Source: an uncultured Bacteroides sp. (GTDB lineage: Bacteria; Bacteroidota; Bacteroidia; Bacteroidales; Bacteroidaceae). From it: a DNA stretch of 64,000 nucleotides. Under the pieces are notes generated by a model. The model worked only from the letters and a program-made list of their open reading frames with translations, searched no databases and was not told the DNA's origin. A program made the translations under genes and the position numbers. The stretch's first letter is position 1. The number at the start of each line of letters is the position of its first letter. The stretch covers positions 40,629 through 104,628 of the forward strand of contig CASEYC010000100.1 in assembly GCA_949292025.1 (NCBI GenBank), read 5' to 3'. Below, one piece after another: positions 18,201 through 25,409 of the stretch.

Positions 18201-19529
18201 AATGAGTTCAGCCAGTTTGACAACCTGAAGCTGACGCTGAACATGGGCAAGACCCGCGAATTTCTCTCCAAAGTGGAAAGAACGGACATCCCGCCCCGGC
18301 TGGTAATCCCCAAGGCAGACAAGCTGCTGCGCGACTTCATCCTGGACAGCAGCAACCGGGAACGCATACTGAAGGCGTATCTGGGCACGGAAGAAGGCTA
18401 TGCGACGGAAGAAGTGGAAACAGCCCCAAGCGAAGACACGTCCACCCAAGTGCAGGCTACAAATCATACCCTTATAAAGAAACACATCCGCGACATCCTG
18501 GCCACCACATTGTCCGGCGTCCTGCCCCGGATGCGTTCGCTGGACGAAATCCTCGACAGCGTGTTCTATGTGATAGACACCCCGTCCATTGATTCGCTGG
18601 ACAGCGTAGGTATGTTCATCCAGCGGGCATTTGCGAATCTTTACGGCAAGAAAGCGACCATCGTGGATAAATTCGTGGCATTCACCCTGCTGGTAACCAA
18701 GTTTGAAGCCTATCTGAAAAAGCTGTATTACCTGATGACGGGACATGAGGTACCGCCTCAGAATGAAGGAGAAGAAGTGACCTGGAAGAACGTAATCCAC
18801 GCGCACAAAAGCTTGTGGTATCTGAAGTCCAGTACCGAAGAAGGGAAACAACAGCTCTACCAATACCTGATGCTGGTCAAAGGGTGGAGAAACAGCGAAT
18901 CGCACATTTCGCCGACTGCCTCCGAGCAGGAAGTAGACGCAGCCATCCGCATCATCATTACCATGTACTTCTATGCCACCGGATCATCCATTACAGACTT
19001 GGAAATGAACGGGCATAACCTCGAAAGACAAGCTATAGCCATGGCTGAAAACGATGCTGACCATACCAGACGAATCGTCTCGATGTACCCACCCCGGAAA
19101 ACAAACCAAGAGGTAGACGCCATTGCCGCCGATGCCCCCATCAGCGGCAACCTACCGGAAGAAGAGCGCATCACCATTCTCAAGAAGAGCCTCGTCAAGT
19201 TCGTAGGCTACGACCCGAGGAAGTCGCCCCTCGGCAAACAACGGAACTGGATAGCCATCTACCGAGTGGCTGCAGACCTGGGATTGACCATTGACGGAGA
19301 CTTTGCCTATTTCAAAAGAATCATCGACCAAATGCAGATTGCCCATTTGCCCACTGCCCTCAAGACAGACTTCCTGGAGAAATCCATCAAAGGAGTCTAT
19401 GCCCGGAATCTAATGGATTGGTCTCGCGAAGATTTCACCGACAGGAACCCGACTGGATTCAAAGAAGTGAAAAGCTGTGCGGACTCTTTTTGGAAAGTCA
19501 CCGTCGAGACCATGAACCAACGGCATTGA
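15225..19529 (+). CDS. hsdR: Type I restriction endonuclease (R) subunit with HEPN-like C-terminal extension
   Basis: A 1434-residue HsdR, longer than the usual 1000-1200. The N-terminal PD-(D/E)XK nuclease has D147 and E161-L-K163. The SF2 translocase has Walker A TTGSGKT (G303-T307) and DECH (D410-H413). The region up to about residue 1050 matches ordinary HsdR. After a linker, about 1085-1260 forms an all-helical region containing R1222-N-S-E-S-H1227, the RNxxxH signature of HEPN ribonucleases, and then an amphipathic helix IRIIITMYFYAT. A further domain of about 130 residues closes the protein. A HEPN RNase here would be a second effector acting on RNA. That is an inference from the motif and predicted helices. 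Confidence 0.93.
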   Translation: MNNLPYFVKESQFEQALVDLLPHHGWEKDVLVQPTEEDLIRNWANILYDNNRDINKLGDYPLTAGEMRQIMDQVNLCDSPYATNNLINGGQVCIKRDNPADVHNCGKEVYLKLFDAREISAGQSRYQIARQPRFKASHPLGGDRRGDVMLLINGMPVIHIELKRSKADVSQATFQIKRYTHEGVFGNGIFKLVQIFVAMTPEETLYFANPGKEENFKPEYYFHWADFNNTIVRDWRRIVSDLLSIPMAHQLIGYYTIADDKDKTLKVLRSYQYFAASKISDVTHKTNWDTHQHRGGYVWHTTGSGKTMTSFKSAQLIANSGDADKVVFLLDRIELSVQSLDEYRGFAGEDETIQDTQNTAILLSKLKSTDPDDRLIVTSIQKMANIKPGGDIAQADIDQIGRKRLVFIIDECHRSTFGEMLLGIKNTFRRALLFGFTGTPVFKENAKHEIMTETIFGDQLHKYTIANAIPDHNVLGFDLYMEQTYDENELREKAAFARLGVKRIEEIENDEEKMAVYNRFVHELKMPDTYEEDGETLHGIEHYLPKDLYQQPVHHQAVAADIAGKRDKLSKQGKFHAILATKNIPEAIAYYRIFKDQYPSLNVAAVFDNNIDNSDGGIIKEDALLEMLKDYNEKYGTTFQLSTYAKYKKDVAKRLAHKKPYLNIEHDHDQQIDLLIVVSQMLTGYDSKWVNTLYVDKLMKYVDIIQSFSRTNRLFGPDKPFGIIHYYTFPHTMEQNINAALDVYVDQPLGVFVDKLEGNLTSINQKFLHIRDIFRANQIEHFKKLPESREDRNMFAKDFSQMTHLLEAAKLQGFAWEQRDYEFQHGDTYTYVQMELDEQTYLVLLQRYRELFENRNSSRNEPDDFDYPIDTYITETGAGTIDAEYINSKFVKFIKNLYMSGPGSELTHEAFKELHNTFASLSQKDQRTAMIILHDLQSGDLHLSPGKTIHDYIAEYQFRELHKQVMILAEGTGINASQLEHILSRNVTEQNLNEFSQFDNLKLTLNMGKTREFLSKVERTDIPPRLVIPKADKLLRDFILDSSNRERILKAYLGTEEGYATEEVETAPSEDTSTQVQATNHTLIKKHIRDILATTLSGVLPRMRSLDEILDSVFYVIDTPSIDSLDSVGMFIQRAFANLYGKKATIVDKFVAFTLLVTKFEAYLKKLYYLMTGHEVPPQNEGEEVTWKNVIHAHKSLWYLKSSTEEGKQQLYQYLMLVKGWRNSESHISPTASEQEVDAAIRIIITMYFYATGSSITDLEMNGHNLERQAIAMAENDADHTRRIVSMYPPRKTNQEVDAIAADAPISGNLPEEERITILKKSLVKFVGYDPRKSPLGKQRNWIAIYRVAADLGLTIDGDFAYFKRIIDQMQIAHLPTALKTDFLEKSIKGVYARNLMDWSREDFTDRNPTGFKEVKSCADSFWKVTVETMNQRH

Positions 19530-19551
19530 TTCTTTTTTCTCCAGCCTATCC

Positions 19552-19582
19552 TTGGGTAAGAAAGTTTCTTTGCGTACCTTTG
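19552..19582 (+). promoter_or_regulatory. Bacteroidetes-type promoter for the S9 peptidase gene
   Basis: A -33 element TTGG (19552-19555), 19 bp spacer, and -7 box TACCTTTG (19575-19582). The ATG at 19608 follows 25 bp later. It separates the housekeeping genes from the hsdR 3' end, so the defence operon stops at 19529. Confidence 0.75.
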
Positions 19583-19607
19583 CCACCTATAAAAAACTAT
19601 CGACCTT

Positions 19608-21827
19608 ATGAAACAGAAACTCACCATCCTCCTGCTCCTTGCCCTCTGCCTGCCCCTCTGGACGGCTGCGCAAGGCAAGAAAGCCCTCACGCTGGAAGAA
19701 GTCGTGGGCGGCGCGTTCTATCCTGAAAACATCTACGGCGTCATCCCCATCCCCGGCGACGGCGAGCATTATTCGCAGATGAATGCCAGCCGGACGCAGG
19801 TCATCAAGTATTCCTTCAAGACCGGCAAGCAAGTGGAAGTCCTGTTCGACGCCGCCACGGCCCGCGAATGCCCCTTCGAGCGGTTCGACAGCTACAGCTT
19901 TTCGCCGGACGGCAACACGCTGCTCATCGCCACGGAAACGACGCCCATCTACCGCCACTCCTACACGGCCAACCATTACCTCTACAGCCTGAAGCGGAAT
20001 GCTGAGGGAACCATCAACAACAAGGTGGAGCGCCTGTCCGACGGAGGGCCGCAACAGGTGCCCGTGTTCTCGCCGGACGGGGCGATGGTGGCCTTCGTGC
20101 GCGACAACAACATCTTCCTCGTCAAACGCCTCTACGGCAACAGCGAGAGCCAAGTGACCACGGACGGCAAACGGAACGAAGTGCTGAACGGCATCCCCGA
20201 CTGGGTGTACGAGGAAGAATTCGCCATGGACCGCGCCCTGGAGTTCAGCGCAGACAGCAAGATGCTGGCCTTCGTGCGCTGGGACGAATCGGCCGTGCCC
20301 TCCTTCTCCTTCCCGCTCTATGCCGGAGAGAAACCGCATGTCAAGAGCTATGAGAAATATCCCGGCGCCTATACTTATAAATATCCCAAGACGGGCGAGG
20401 TAAACTCCAAAGTTTCCGTCCACACCTTCGACATCAAGACCAAGGTGACGCGCACGCTGAAGCTACCTTTGGATGCCGACGGCTACATCCCGCGCATCCG
20501 CTTCACCAAAGCCCCTGACAAGCTGGCCGTCTTCACCCTGAACCGCCATCAGAACCGCTTCGACCTCTACTTTGCCGACCCGCGCAGCACCGTCTGCCGC
20601 CTGGCCTTGCGCGACGAGACGGACACCTACATCAAGGAAAACACCTTCGACAACATCCGCTTCTATGCCGACCACTTCGTCTTCATGAGCGAACGGAGCG
20701 GCTTCAGCCACCTCTATTGGTATGACCTGAACGGCAACCTCACCAAGCAAGTCACGAAAGGCGAGTTTGAAGTGAAGCAGTTCCTGGGCTATGACGAGAA
20801 GAGCGGCACCTTCTACTACACCAGCAACGAAGGCAGCCCCCTGCGCCAAGCCGTCTGGAAGACCGACCGCCGGGGAAAGAAGACGAAACTCTCTGCCCAA
20901 GAAGGCATCAACACCGCCCAGTTCAGCACGGACATGAAGTACTTCCTGAACCGCTATACCAGCCTGAACACGCCCACCGTCATCACCCTCAACGACAATA
21001 CGGGCAAGGTACTGGCCACCCTGCTGGACAATGCCGCACTCAACCAAAAGCTGAGCGAATATGACATGCCCGCCAAGGAGTTCTTCACTTTCCAGACTTC
21101 GGACGGCACTACGCTGAACGGCTGGATGATGAAGCCCACGGACTTCGATGAGAACAAGAAATATCCCGTCATCATGTACCAATACAGCGGCCCCGGCTCG
21201 CAACAGGTGCTGGATCAGTTCAGCATCAGCTGGGAGACCTACATGGCTTCGCAAGGCTACATCATCGTCTGCGTGGACGGACGGGGCACGGGAGGACGCG
21301 GCGCCGCCTTCGAGAAGTGCACCTACCTCAACCTGGGCGTGAAGGAAGCCCATGACCAAGTGGAGACCGCCATCTACCTGGGCTTGCAACCCTACGTAGA
21401 CAAGGAGCGCATCGGCATCTGGGGATGGAGTTTCGGCGGCTATATGACGCTGATGAGCATGAGCGAGGGCACCCCGGTGTTCAAGGCAGGCGTGGCCGTG
21501 GCAGCCGTGACCGACTGGAATTATTATGACACCATCTACGGCGAACGCTTCATGCGCACCCCGCAGGAGAATGCGGACGGATACAAAGCCGCCTCTGCCT
21601 TCACCCGCGCCGACAAGCTGCATGGCGACCTCCTGCTGGTGCATGGCTCGGCCGATGACAACGTGCATTTCCAGAATTGCGCCGAGTATGCCGAACACCT
21701 CGTGCAGTTGGGCAAGCAGTTTGACATGCAAGTCTACACCAACCGCAACCACGGCATCTATGGCGGCAACACCCGGATGCACCTGTACACCAAGCTCACG
21801 AACTTCTTCAACACCCACCTGAAATGA
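19608..21827 (+). CDS. Secreted S9B dipeptidyl peptidase IV family protein
   Basis: A 739-residue protein with a signal peptide (MKQKLTILLLLALCLPLWTAAQG), a beta-propeller DPPIV_N domain (about 100-450) and an alpha/beta-hydrolase peptidase domain. The catalytic triad is S608 in GWSFGG, Asp in HGSADDNVHF (D683 or D684) and H715 in NRNHGIYG. Such enzymes remove Xaa-Pro or Xaa-Ala dipeptides in the periplasm or at the surface. The stop overlaps the lipA start by 4 bp (ATGA), so the two are translationally coupled, an arrangement also seen in other Bacteroides. Confidence 0.94.
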   Translation: MKQKLTILLLLALCLPLWTAAQGKKALTLEEVVGGAFYPENIYGVIPIPGDGEHYSQMNASRTQVIKYSFKTGKQVEVLFDAATARECPFERFDSYSFSPDGNTLLIATETTPIYRHSYTANHYLYSLKRNAEGTINNKVERLSDGGPQQVPVFSPDGAMVAFVRDNNIFLVKRLYGNSESQVTTDGKRNEVLNGIPDWVYEEEFAMDRALEFSADSKMLAFVRWDESAVPSFSFPLYAGEKPHVKSYEKYPGAYTYKYPKTGEVNSKVSVHTFDIKTKVTRTLKLPLDADGYIPRIRFTKAPDKLAVFTLNRHQNRFDLYFADPRSTVCRLALRDETDTYIKENTFDNIRFYADHFVFMSERSGFSHLYWYDLNGNLTKQVTKGEFEVKQFLGYDEKSGTFYYTSNEGSPLRQAVWKTDRRGKKTKLSAQEGINTAQFSTDMKYFLNRYTSLNTPTVITLNDNTGKVLATLLDNAALNQKLSEYDMPAKEFFTFQTSDGTTLNGWMMKPTDFDENKKYPVIMYQYSGPGSQQVLDQFSISWETYMASQGYIIVCVDGRGTGGRGAAFEKCTYLNLGVKEAHDQVETAIYLGLQPYVDKERIGIWGWSFGGYMTLMSMSEGTPVFKAGVAVAAVTDWNYYDTIYGERFMRTPQENADGYKAASAFTRADKLHGDLLLVHGSADDNVHFQNCAEYAEHLVQLGKQFDMQVYTNRNHGIYGGNTRMHLYTKLTNFFNTHLK

Positions 21828-22687
21828 GCGGACACGTACGCAAGCCCGAGTGGCTCAAAATCAGCATCGCCTCCAACGAACGCTATGCGGAAACGAAGCG
21901 CATCGTGGAGTCGCACTGCCTGCACACCATCTGCAGCAGCGGCCGTTGCCCCAACATGGGAGAATGTTGGGGCCGCGGCACAGCCACGTTCATGATAGGC
22001 GGGGACATCTGCACCCGTTGCTGCAAATTCTGCAACACACAAACCGGCAAGCCCCTCCCCTTGGACGAAGGCGAACCGCTGCACGTGGCAGAGTCTGTCC
22101 GCCTGATGAAGCTCTCGCACGCGGTCATCACCTCCGTGGATCGTGACGACCTGCCCGACTTGGGAGCCTCCCACTGGGCACGCACCATCACCGAAATCCG
22201 CCGTCTGAACCCGGACACCACCATCGAAGTGCTCATCCCGGACTTCCAAGGCCGCAAGGAACTGGTGCAGCAAGTCATCGACGCACAGCCCGACATCCTC
22301 TCGCACAACATGGAAACGGTGCGCCGCATCAGTCCCTTGGTGCGCAGCGCCGCCCGCTATGAGACCAGCCTGGAGGTATTGAGGCAGATAGCGGAGAATG
22401 GCATCACGTGCAAGTCCGGCATCATGGTGGGATTGGGAGAGACGCCCGGGGAAGTGGAAGAGCTGATGGACGACCTACGCGCCGTGGGATGCCAGGTGCT
22501 GACCATCGGCCAATACCTGCAACCTTCGCACCGCCACTACCCGGTGGCAGAGTACGTGACGCCCGCGCAATTTGCCGCCTACAAGGAAACAGGATTGCAG
22601 AAGGGATTCAGCCAAGTGGAAAGCGGCCCGCTGGTGCGCTCGTCCTACCACGCCGACCGGAGCAAGCTGTTGCTGAAAAAAGCGTGA
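21824..22687 (+). CDS. lipA: Lipoyl synthase
   Basis: A 287-residue radical SAM enzyme that inserts two sulfurs into octanoyl groups on lipoyl-dependent enzymes. The auxiliary cluster motif C-x4-C-x5-C is at C37, C42 and C48, and the radical SAM motif C-x3-C-x2-C at C63, C67 and C70. GGDICTRCCKFCNT and HNMETVRR are family signatures. The ATG at 21824 overlaps the preceding peptidase stop. No lipB is next to it in the window. Confidence 0.96.
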   Translation: MSGHVRKPEWLKISIASNERYAETKRIVESHCLHTICSSGRCPNMGECWGRGTATFMIGGDICTRCCKFCNTQTGKPLPLDEGEPLHVAESVRLMKLSHAVITSVDRDDLPDLGASHWARTITEIRRLNPDTTIEVLIPDFQGRKELVQQVIDAQPDILSHNMETVRRISPLVRSAARYETSLEVLRQIAENGITCKSGIMVGLGETPGEVEELMDDLRAVGCQVLTIGQYLQPSHRHYPVAEYVTPAQFAAYKETGLQKGFSQVESGPLVRSSYHADRSKLLLKKA

Positions 22688-22721
22688 GCACACTCCTCGC
22701 CCACAAAGCTGCTGCACAGCA

Positions 22722-23426
22722 TTATTTATACAAAAGAAAAATACAGGGAATCTTGGCAAGGTCAGGCAAATGGCCTTGCCATTCTTTTATCGTCTTGGTC
22801 TTGATGTATTCGCCTTCGCAGGTGATGTTGGCCGCGATGCAAAGCTTGGTTTGCGGGCGGCAGGCGCGGAGGATGTCTTCCATCATCTTGTTGTTGCGAT
22901 AAGGCGTCTCGATGAAGAGTTGCGTCTGGTGCTCGTTGTAGATGCGCTGCTCCAACTGCTTGAGCTTCTTGGCCCGCTCGTCCGCCTCGATGGGCAGGTA
23001 GCCGTGGAAGGCGAAGCTCTGTCCGTTGAATCCCGAAGCCATCACGGAGAGGATGATGGACGAAGGTCCCACAAGCGGCACCACCTTCAGGTTCTTGCGC
23101 TGGGCAATGGCCACCACGTCTGCACCCGGATCGGCCACGGCGGGACATCCCGCTTCGGAAATCACACCCATCGGCTGCCCATCTTCCAACGGCTTCAGAT
23201 AGCCGGAAATGTCGGCGGGCGACGTATGCTTGTTCAGGGGATAGAAGGTCATGGCGTCAATGTCCGCCTCGCGATTCACCTTCTTCAGGAAACGGCGCGC
23301 CGAACGCACATCCTCCACGATGAAATGGCGGATGCCGGCAATCACCTCTTTGTTATAGGCAGGCAGGACGGAATCAATAGGCGTGTCGCCCAGGGTGACA
23401 GGGAGAAGATAGAGGGCAGGATTCAT
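22722..23426 (-). CDS. RsmI-like SAM-dependent methyltransferase (tetrapyrrole methylase fold)
   Basis: A 234-residue protein of the RsmI family, which 2'-O-methylates C1402 of 16S rRNA. It shows the family's SEAGCPAVADPG loop (about 94-105), VPLVGPSSI (about 118-126), and GYLP followed by the ERAKKLKQLE helix. The N-terminus is slightly altered relative to classical RsmI (PVTLGD in place of GNLGD), as in the shorter Bacteroidetes paralogue. It is convergent with lipA across a 34-bp gap. A 29-bp dispersed repeat lies 8 bp upstream of its ATG. Confidence 0.85.
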   Translation of the reverse strand: MNPALYLLPVTLGDTPIDSVLPAYNKEVIAGIRHFIVEDVRSARRFLKKVNREADIDAMTFYPLNKHTSPADISGYLKPLEDGQPMGVISEAGCPAVADPGADVVAIAQRKNLKVVPLVGPSSIILSVMASGFNGQSFAFHGYLPIEADERAKKLKQLEQRIYNEHQTQLFIETPYRNNKMMEDILRACRPQTKLCIAANITCEGEYIKTKTIKEWQGHLPDLAKIPCIFLLYK

Positions 23427-23433
23427 GATTTGT

Positions 23434-23462
23434 GCGACAAGCGACAGTTGCGACAGTTTTTC
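23434..23462. repeat. 29-bp dispersed repeat, copy 2
   Basis: Exact reverse complement of 3451-3479, located 8 bp upstream of the rsmI-like ATG. The following bases to 23562 hold simple CTACT-like direct repeats and no gene that I can see. Confidence 0.8.
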
Positions 23463-23562
23463 TTGGAAAAACAGCAGCCAATACTTAGCAGCCGAGGCTG
23501 GGAAACAATCCCCGCACAGACTACTAACTACTGGCTACTGACTACTTACTTATGTAGAAACA

Positions 23563-24420
23563 TCATCCGTAAATGATATTTCCGTTCTCGTCCATATAAT
23601 CCTCCAGACCCTTCTGGTAGGTGTTCATGGCGCGGAGGCTCATGCCCATGCTGGAGAAACCACCGTCGTGGTAGAGGTTCTGCATGGTCACCTTACGAGT
23701 CAAGTCGGAGAACATCACGATGCAATAGTCGGCACACTCGTCTGCCGAGGCGTTGCCCAGGGGAGACATGCGGCTGGCGAAGTCGAACAGCTTGTCCATG
23801 TCCTTCACGCCCGAACCGGCCGTGGTCATCGTGGGCGACTGGGAAATGGTATTGACACGCACGTGGTGCTCGCGGCCATAGATGTAGCCGAAGCTGCGGG
23901 CGATGGACTCCAGCAACGCCTTGGCATCGGCCATGTCGTTATAGCCGAAGAAAGTGCGCTGTGCGGCCACATAGCTCAGTGCCACGATGGAGCCGTACTC
24001 GGCAATGGCATTCAACTTCTTGGCAGACTGTATCATCTTGTGGAAAGAGATGGCAGAAATATCCAGTGTCTTTCCCAGCATATCATAATCCAAATCGTCG
24101 TAGGTACGCTTCTTGCGCACGTTGGGGGACATGCCGATGGAGTGGAGCACGAAGTCCACGGATCCGCCCAGCATCTCCATGGAGCGTTTGAAGACGTTCT
24201 CCAGATCCTCCACGCTCGTGGCATCGGCAGGGATGACCTCGGCGTTCAGCTTCTCGGACAAGGCGGATACCTGTCCCATGCGCACGGCCACCGGGGTGTT
24301 GGACAACGTGATGGTGGCACCTTCCTCAACGGCCCGTTCGGCCACCTTCCAAGCGATGGATTGCTCGTTCAGGGCACCGAAGATGATGCCTTTCTTTCCT
24401 TTCAACAAATTGTAACTCAT
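23563..24420 (-). CDS. fabI: Enoyl-[acyl-carrier-protein] reductase (NADH), FabI type
   Basis: A 285-residue SDR-type enoyl reductase for the last step of fatty-acid elongation. It shows the FabI nucleotide-binding pattern GKKGIIFGALNEQSIAW and the catalytic Y-x6-K (Y160 to K167, in GYNDMADAKA) with the additional Tyr Y150. Length is a little above E. coli FabI (262). It is probably monocistronic, with its own -7 box TATCTTTG on the minus strand at 24447-24454, divergent from gph. Confidence 0.95.
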   Translation of the reverse strand: MSYNLLKGKKGIIFGALNEQSIAWKVAERAVEEGATITLSNTPVAVRMGQVSALSEKLNAEVIPADATSVEDLENVFKRSMEMLGGSVDFVLHSIGMSPNVRKKRTYDDLDYDMLGKTLDISAISFHKMIQSAKKLNAIAEYGSIVALSYVAAQRTFFGYNDMADAKALLESIARSFGYIYGREHHVRVNTISQSPTMTTAGSGVKDMDKLFDFASRMSPLGNASADECADYCIVMFSDLTRKVTMQNLYHDGGFSSMGMSLRAMNTYQKGLEDYMDENGNIIYG

Positions 24421-24446
24421 AGTCGTATTAACTTAAATTGAGGCTG

Positions 24447-24482
24447 CAAAGATAGGAAGAATCCGTGTAAGTCGTATCTTTG
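24447..24482. promoter_or_regulatory. Divergent -7 boxes for fabI (minus) and gph (plus)
   Basis: TATCTTTG on the minus strand at 24447-24454 lies 27 bp before the fabI ATG. TATCTTTG on the plus strand at 24475-24482 lies 37 bp before the gph ATG. The -33 elements are poor on both sides. Confidence 0.6.
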
Positions 24483-24519
24483 CACCGCGAAAAATAAGAA
24501 ATTAAAGGATTTACCTACA

Positions 24520-25182
24520 ATGAAGAAGCTCGTTATATTCGATTTGGACGGCACGTTGCTGAACACCATCGCCGACCTGGCACAAAGCACCAACCACGCC
24601 CTTCAAGCCTTGGGCTACCCCACGCACGACACATCGGCCTACCCCTTCATGGTGGGCAACGGCATCAACAAACTCTTCGAGCGTGCCCTGCCCGAAGGCG
24701 AGAAGACGCAAGAGAACGTGCTCCGCGTCCGCGCCGAGTTCATCCCTTATTACAACATCCACAACGCCGATCTGAGCCGCCCCTACCCCGGCATTCCCCA
24801 ACTGCTGGACGCCCTGCAAACGAAAGGCATCCAAATCGCTGTGGCCTCCAACAAATACCAGGAAGCCACCACGAAACTCATCGCCCACTACTTCCCCGGC
24901 ATCCGTTTCTGCGCCGTCCTGGGGCAGCGCGAGGGCATCCCCGTCAAGCCCGACCCGGCCATTGTGCATGACATCCTGAAGCAGGCACAAGTATCCCCCG
25001 AAGAGGTGCTCTATGTGGGTGATTCGGGCGTGGACATGCAGACAGCACGCAATGCAGGCGTCGAGGCTTGCGGCGTCACGTGGGGTTTCCGCCCGCGGAC
25101 AGAACTGGAGGAAGTGTCTCCCGCCCATATCGTAGACAAGGCAGAAGACATCTTGAGGCTGGCTGCCGATGGACAGAGTTAA
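24520..25182 (+). CDS. gph: HAD-family phosphoglycolate phosphatase-like hydrolase
   Basis: A 220-residue HAD hydrolase. Motif I is FDLDGTLLNT (nucleophile D8, D10), motif II is VASNKYQEAT, and motif III plus IV are KPDPAIVHD and YVGDSGVDMQTARNAG. It has a small helical cap (about 17-85), as in phosphoglycolate phosphatase. It dephosphorylates 2-phosphoglycolate, which forms during repair of oxidised DNA ends, or another small phosphoester; substrate assignment within HAD enzymes is uncertain. The gene is monocistronic and followed by a candidate antisense-oriented small RNA. Confidence 0.88.
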   Translation: MKKLVIFDLDGTLLNTIADLAQSTNHALQALGYPTHDTSAYPFMVGNGINKLFERALPEGEKTQENVLRVRAEFIPYYNIHNADLSRPYPGIPQLLDALQTKGIQIAVASNKYQEATTKLIAHYFPGIRFCAVLGQREGIPVKPDPAIVHDILKQAQVSPEEVLYVGDSGVDMQTARNAGVEACGVTWGFRPRTELEEVSPAHIVDKAEDILRLAADGQS

Positions 25183-25242
25183 TCCACAGGTTCCGACAAT
25201 ACGCCAAAAACAAGAAAAGATAAGGACAAGACAAATGCAATA

Positions 25243-25311
25243 CAAAAAGGCGGAAGCCTCACGACCTCCGCCAATCTTCTAACCTTAAATCTAAATCTCT
25301 ATGAAAAAAAC
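25243..25311 (-). ncRNA. Candidate small RNA of about 68 nt (promoter plus intrinsic terminator)
   Basis: On the minus strand a -7 box TACTTTTG (25317-25324) with a possible TTGC about 22 bp upstream would start transcription near 25310. After about 40 A/T-rich nt come a GC hairpin (GGCGGA paired with TCCGCC, 25248-25272) and a run of five T residues, the layout of an intrinsic terminator. No start codon with a meaningful frame lies inside. On the plus strand the same hairpin follows gph and may also end its transcript. No known RNA family was recognised, so this is a prediction. Confidence 0.45.
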
Positions 25312-25409
25312 GTGCACAAAAGTAGGCATTCTTCCCCAATCGGGCTGCAACTGAAATGTTATAAGAATGAAACAGCTATTTAATATTTGCTAAATCCCAT
25401 AAAGCAGCC

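Noticed and set aside
25301-25354. 17-codon frame (MKKTCTKVGIL...) after gph
   Set aside because: It has no gene downstream on its strand and overlaps the promoter-like end of the candidate small RNA; chance is more likely.
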